A stretch of 6,815 bases of DNA from an uncultured Bacteroidales bacterium (GTDB lineage Bacteria > Bacteroidota > Bacteroidia > Bacteroidales > UBA932), in contig CALCEJ010000033.1 in NCBI GenBank assembly GCA_937900465.1, forward strand, positions 1 through 6,815, given 5' to 3'. This document shows, piece by piece, positions 4,592 to 6,815 of this stretch. Under the pieces are notes generated by a model that did no database searches, was not told the origin of the DNA, and saw only the letters and a program-made list of their open reading frames with translations. The translations under genes were made by a program, and so were the position numbers. The stretch's first letter is position 1; every line of letters begins with the position of its first letter.

Positions 4592-6004
4592 ATGGCGAAC
4601 ACGAACCTGGGAGCAGCGAAAGCAGCGAAGAACGATGAGTTTTACACGCAGTACCACGATATTGAACGGGAGGTAAATGCGTACATTGAATACGACCCTG
4701 ATGTTTTCCGGGGTAAGACCATCCTATTACCGTGCGATGACCCGGAATGGAGCAACTTTACGAAATACTTCGCCCAAAACTTTGACCGCTTCGGGCTGAA
4801 ACGCCTGATAAGCACCAGTTATGCCCCGGAGAGTAAGAAGTTTATAAACTGGGAGCCGACGTTGTTCGAGACCGAAGACCCGAAGTTTGACGAGGATAAG
4901 AGCAAGACGAACGGCAAGATTTTCATATTGGACAGAGACAAGACCGGTGATGGAAGGATTGACGTGAACGACTTGGTGTGGGACTATTTGGAAGGGGATG
5001 GTGATTTCCGCAGCGACGAGATTAAGCGGCTCCGGGATGAGGCGGATTTCATCATTACTAACCCGCCCTTTTCCCTGTTCCGGGAGTTTTTGGCATGGAT
5101 TGTTGAGGCAGATAAGCGTTTTCTCGTTATCGGGAATATGAACGCCATCACCTATAAGGAGGTGTTTCCGCTGATTAAGGATAATAGAATATGGTTGGGA
5201 ACTAACGATGTTCGGTGGTTTTATTTTGAGAAGGCAAGCGGAGACCTATACGAAGCCGCTCACTCACGGTGGTTTACGAATATTGACAACGGACGGAGAC
5301 ATCAGCCCCTACCGTTGATGACAATGGCGGATAACATCAAGTTTAGCCGTCATAAGGAGATACGGGGGCACGGCTACCAGCATTATGACAACTATGATGC
5401 GATAGAGGTCCCCTATACTGATGCGATACCGAGTGATTATGAGGAGTGTTTGGGTGTTCCCATCAGTTTCTTGGATAAGTATTGTCCGGAGCAGTTTGAG
5501 ATTATTGGTAGTTTCAATAATAGCAATCTTGCAGAGAAAGGAAACGAGGGCTATGTGTTGAGTAAAGACACGCCGACGATTATAGGAGGCGTTGAGAAAA
5601 TGTGGAATGGACCGGTCGTGAATAAGCAACCGCTATACAAGCGGATTGTCATAAAAGCCATCACCCCCCCCCTCAACACAATGAGTATTAACGAGTTACG
5701 AGATTACGTTATTCGCACGTTTGGTTTTGTCCCGGAGGAAGTCACCATTGTTTCAGGCATTATGGGCGTGCCGATTTCGTTCCTTGATAAGTATTGCCCG
5801 GAGCAGTTTGAGATATTGGGAATGTGCGAGAATATGGACCTATATGGTTTGAAGACAAGGGTTTATACTACCGACGAGTGCAGAAAAGCATATTATGATA
5901 AGTTTGGAAAGAAGGGAACATACGATTTGAATGCAAGTGGGGTTGTGATAGAGAATAACCTATATGAAAAGGTTTATCAACGGATACTGATACGTAAAAT
6001 GTAG
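4592..6004 (+). CDS. EcoRI-type adenine-specific DNA methyltransferase with duplicated C-terminal module
   Basis: This N6-adenine DNA methyltransferase belongs to the EcoRI methylase family (M.EcoRI-like) and would transfer a methyl group from S-adenosylmethionine to adenine in a DNA target. The N-terminus MANTNLGAAKAAKNDEFYTQ followed by DIEREV, and LLPCDDPEWSNF at 45-56, are family landmarks. The catalytic NPPF is at 157-160 (NPPF is at 139-142 in M.EcoRI). The family C-terminal module, which opens GVPISFLDKYCPEQFEIIG (288-306) and ends YKRIVIK (349-355), is followed by a second copy: GVPISFLDKYCPEQFEILG (392-410) to YQRILIRK (462-469). The product is 470 residues against 326 for M.EcoRI. 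A run of nine Cs lies between the copies. The ATG at 4592 is chosen over GTG 4538 from the promoter position and family N-terminus. The next gene starts 14 bases after the stop. The target sequence is unknown. Confidence 0.92.
   Translation: MANTNLGAAKAAKNDEFYTQYHDIEREVNAYIEYDPDVFRGKTILLPCDDPEWSNFTKYFAQNFDRFGLKRLISTSYAPESKKFINWEPTLFETEDPKFDEDKSKTNGKIFILDRDKTGDGRIDVNDLVWDYLEGDGDFRSDEIKRLRDEADFIITNPPFSLFREFLAWIVEADKRFLVIGNMNAITYKEVFPLIKDNRIWLGTNDVRWFYFEKASGDLYEAAHSRWFTNIDNGRRHQPLPLMTMADNIKFSRHKEIRGHGYQHYDNYDAIEVPYTDAIPSDYEECLGVPISFLDKYCPEQFEIIGSFNNSNLAEKGNEGYVLSKDTPTIIGGVEKMWNGPVVNKQPLYKRIVIKAITPPLNTMSINELRDYVIRTFGFVPEEVTIVSGIMGVPISFLDKYCPEQFEILGMCENMDLYGLKTRVYTTDECRKAYYDKFGKKGTYDLNASGVVIENNLYEKVYQRILIRKM
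5453..5509 (+). repeat. Coding direct repeat, copy 1 (start of C-terminal module 1)
   Basis: These 57 bases encode GVPISFLDKYCPEQFEIIG. They match copy 2 at about 43 of 57 bases and 18 of 19 residues. The longest shared runs are CCGGAGCAGTTTGAGAT (17 bases) and GATAAGTATTG (11 bases). The two copies start exactly 312 bases (104 codons) apart, so recombination between them would delete module 1 in frame. Confidence 0.9.
5664..5672 (+). repeat. C9 homopolymer in the methyltransferase gene (candidate phase-variation tract)
   Basis: Nine consecutive Cs code for part of Thr358-Pro-Pro-Leu361, directly after the end of C-terminal module 1. It is the longest homopolymer in the window. Loss of one C gives ...TPPSTQ-stop (363 residues); gain of one gives ...TPPPQHNEY-stop (366 residues). 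Slippage here would decide whether module 2 is fused to the enzyme. Confidence 0.75.
5765..5821 (+). repeat. Coding direct repeat, copy 2 (start of C-terminal module 2)
   Basis: These 57 bases encode GVPISFLDKYCPEQFEILG, the second copy of the module opening. Synonymous differences from copy 1 are spread along the repeat, so it is not a very recent tandem duplication. The 50-60 residues after each copy are largely different (SFNNSNLAEKGNEG versus MCENMDLYGLKTRV), as expected if they were alternative target-recognition segments. Confidence 0.9.
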
Positions 6005-6018
6005 ATAATCAATGCGAT

Positions 6019-6815
6019 ATGAAGACCACGCTACTCACTGACATCACCGTTGAGGACATCTGCAAGGGGTTTGTGTATAACGAGCTCGAGGGCAAGGGGC
6101 TGTTCGGCTGGGGCGGAAAACTGACCATCCAGCCGGAGTACCAGCGGAACTACATCTATGCCGACGGGAAGAAAGACGTGGCGGTCGTGCGGTCCCTGAT
6201 GAGTGGCTACCCCCTGGGGGTGATTTATTTTGTGAAGACCGCAGATGGGCGTTATGAAGTCCTCGATGGACAGCAGCGGATTACCAGTTTCGGACGGTTT
6301 CGTACCGGGAAACTGGCAGTGAAGGACGCTAACGGAATGGAGCAGTACTATGACGGACTGGCTGATGACCTGAAAGAGCGGATTTCCGGGGCTAAACTGA
6401 CCATCTACGTTTGTGAAGGCGAGGAGAGTGAGATTAAGGAATGGTTTAAGACCATCAACATCGCCGGTGTCCCGCTGAACGAGCAGGAACTACTGAACGC
6501 CATCTACTCCGGGACGTTTGTGTCAGCAGCGAAGGAGGAGTTTTCCAATAGCCAGAACGCCAATGTACAGAAGTGGAGTGCGTACATTTCGGGGAGTGTA
6601 AATAGGCAGGATTTCCTAAAGACCGCACTGGACTGGGTGAGTAAGGGGAACATTGACGGGTATATGAGCAAGCACAGGTTTGACACGGACATCAACGAAC
6701 TGAAAACCTATTTTAATAGCGTGATTGACTGGATTTCAGGCGTTTTCAGCGATGTGGAGAACGAGATGCGTGGCTTGGAGTGGGGACGGCTATATGAGAC
6801 CTACCACAAGACCCC
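6019..6815 (+). CDS. DUF262 (GmrSD N-terminal / ParB-like fold) protein, 3' end outside the window
   Basis: The frame is open from ATG 6019 to the window edge (265 codons, no stop). The N-terminal part is a DUF262 domain: KLTIQPEYQRNYIYADGKKD at 34-53, RSLMSGYPLGVIYF at 58-71 and the hallmark YEVLDGQQRITSF at 79-91. DUF262 is the GmrS-like domain of GmrSD-type restriction enzymes; its ParB-like fold and DGQQR motif are linked to nucleotide hydrolysis. Relatives often carry a C-terminal HNH nuclease, which would lie beyond the window, so nuclease activity cannot be shown here. It starts 14 bases after the methyltransferase stop with no terminator between, so the two are almost certainly one operon. 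The likely role is the restriction or effector half of a modification-linked defence unit. The ATG follows TAGATAATCAATGCGAT with no ribosome-binding purine tract, as usual in Bacteroidota. Confidence 0.88.
   Translation, partial: MKTTLLTDITVEDICKGFVYNELEGKGLFGWGGKLTIQPEYQRNYIYADGKKDVAVVRSLMSGYPLGVIYFVKTADGRYEVLDGQQRITSFGRFRTGKLAVKDANGMEQYYDGLADDLKERISGAKLTIYVCEGEESEIKEWFKTINIAGVPLNEQELLNAIYSGTFVSAAKEEFSNSQNANVQKWSAYISGSVNRQDFLKTALDWVSKGNIDGYMSKHRFDTDINELKTYFNSVIDWISGVFSDVENEMRGLEWGRLYETYHKT

Noticed and set aside
5309..5629. Leftward open frame inside the methyltransferase
   Set aside because: It is a shadow of the coding strand with no recognisable protein features or start signals.
1..6815. 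Absence of GAATTC sites as evidence for an EcoRI-like target
   Set aside because: I saw none, but fewer than two are expected by chance in this length, so absence means nothing.
1..6815. CRISPR array or rRNA
   Set aside because: No regularly spaced repeat-spacer pattern and no rRNA sequence is visible; the repeats found are short and few.

Overview
The window most likely comes from a Bacteroidota (Bacteroidales-type) genome. Two upstream regions carry the promoter form of that phylum (a TTTG-like -33 box, 19 bases, then TAnnTTTG), there are no purine-rich ribosome binding sites, and both recombinases belong to the Bacteroidales arm-binding / SAM-like / catalytic tyrosine integrase type. The window looks like the back-to-back junction of two mobile elements.

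Left element (about 1-2960). It opens inside a gp4/Twinkle-type replicative helicase whose Walker A region is not readable in one frame. Two small unknown genes follow, overlapping by 14 bases. They converge, across a perfect 26-base palindrome, on a leftward tyrosine integrase of 515 residues (Int1). Int1 lacks the usual first catalytic arginine and has a long C-terminal extension.

Junction (2796-3141). No gene is present. It holds GGTCGCA repeats, a strong two-way terminator hairpin, a fragment on the minus strand resembling the 3' end of a tRNA-Ser-type gene directly before that hairpin, GTTYAGCG-type repeats, and a clear promoter for the next gene. This is a good candidate for an attachment-site region.

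Right element (3142-6815). A complete 430-residue tyrosine integrase (Int2) ends before a terminator. A second promoter then drives a two-gene operon: an EcoRI-type adenine DNA methyltransferase and, 14 bases later, a DUF262 (GmrSD/ParB-like fold) protein that runs off the window. Together these look like a restriction-modification or other defence cargo unit.

The most interesting point is inside the methyltransferase. Its C-terminal module is present twice, and the copies are separated by a run of nine cytosines placed exactly at the natural end of the first copy. With nine Cs the two copies are read as one 470-residue protein. With eight or ten Cs the protein would stop after the first copy, and the second copy could be translated separately from an ATG that overlaps or abuts that stop. 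This predicts a slipped-strand phase-variable methyltransferase whose C-terminal, possibly specificity-related, architecture switches. The switching is inferred from one sequence.
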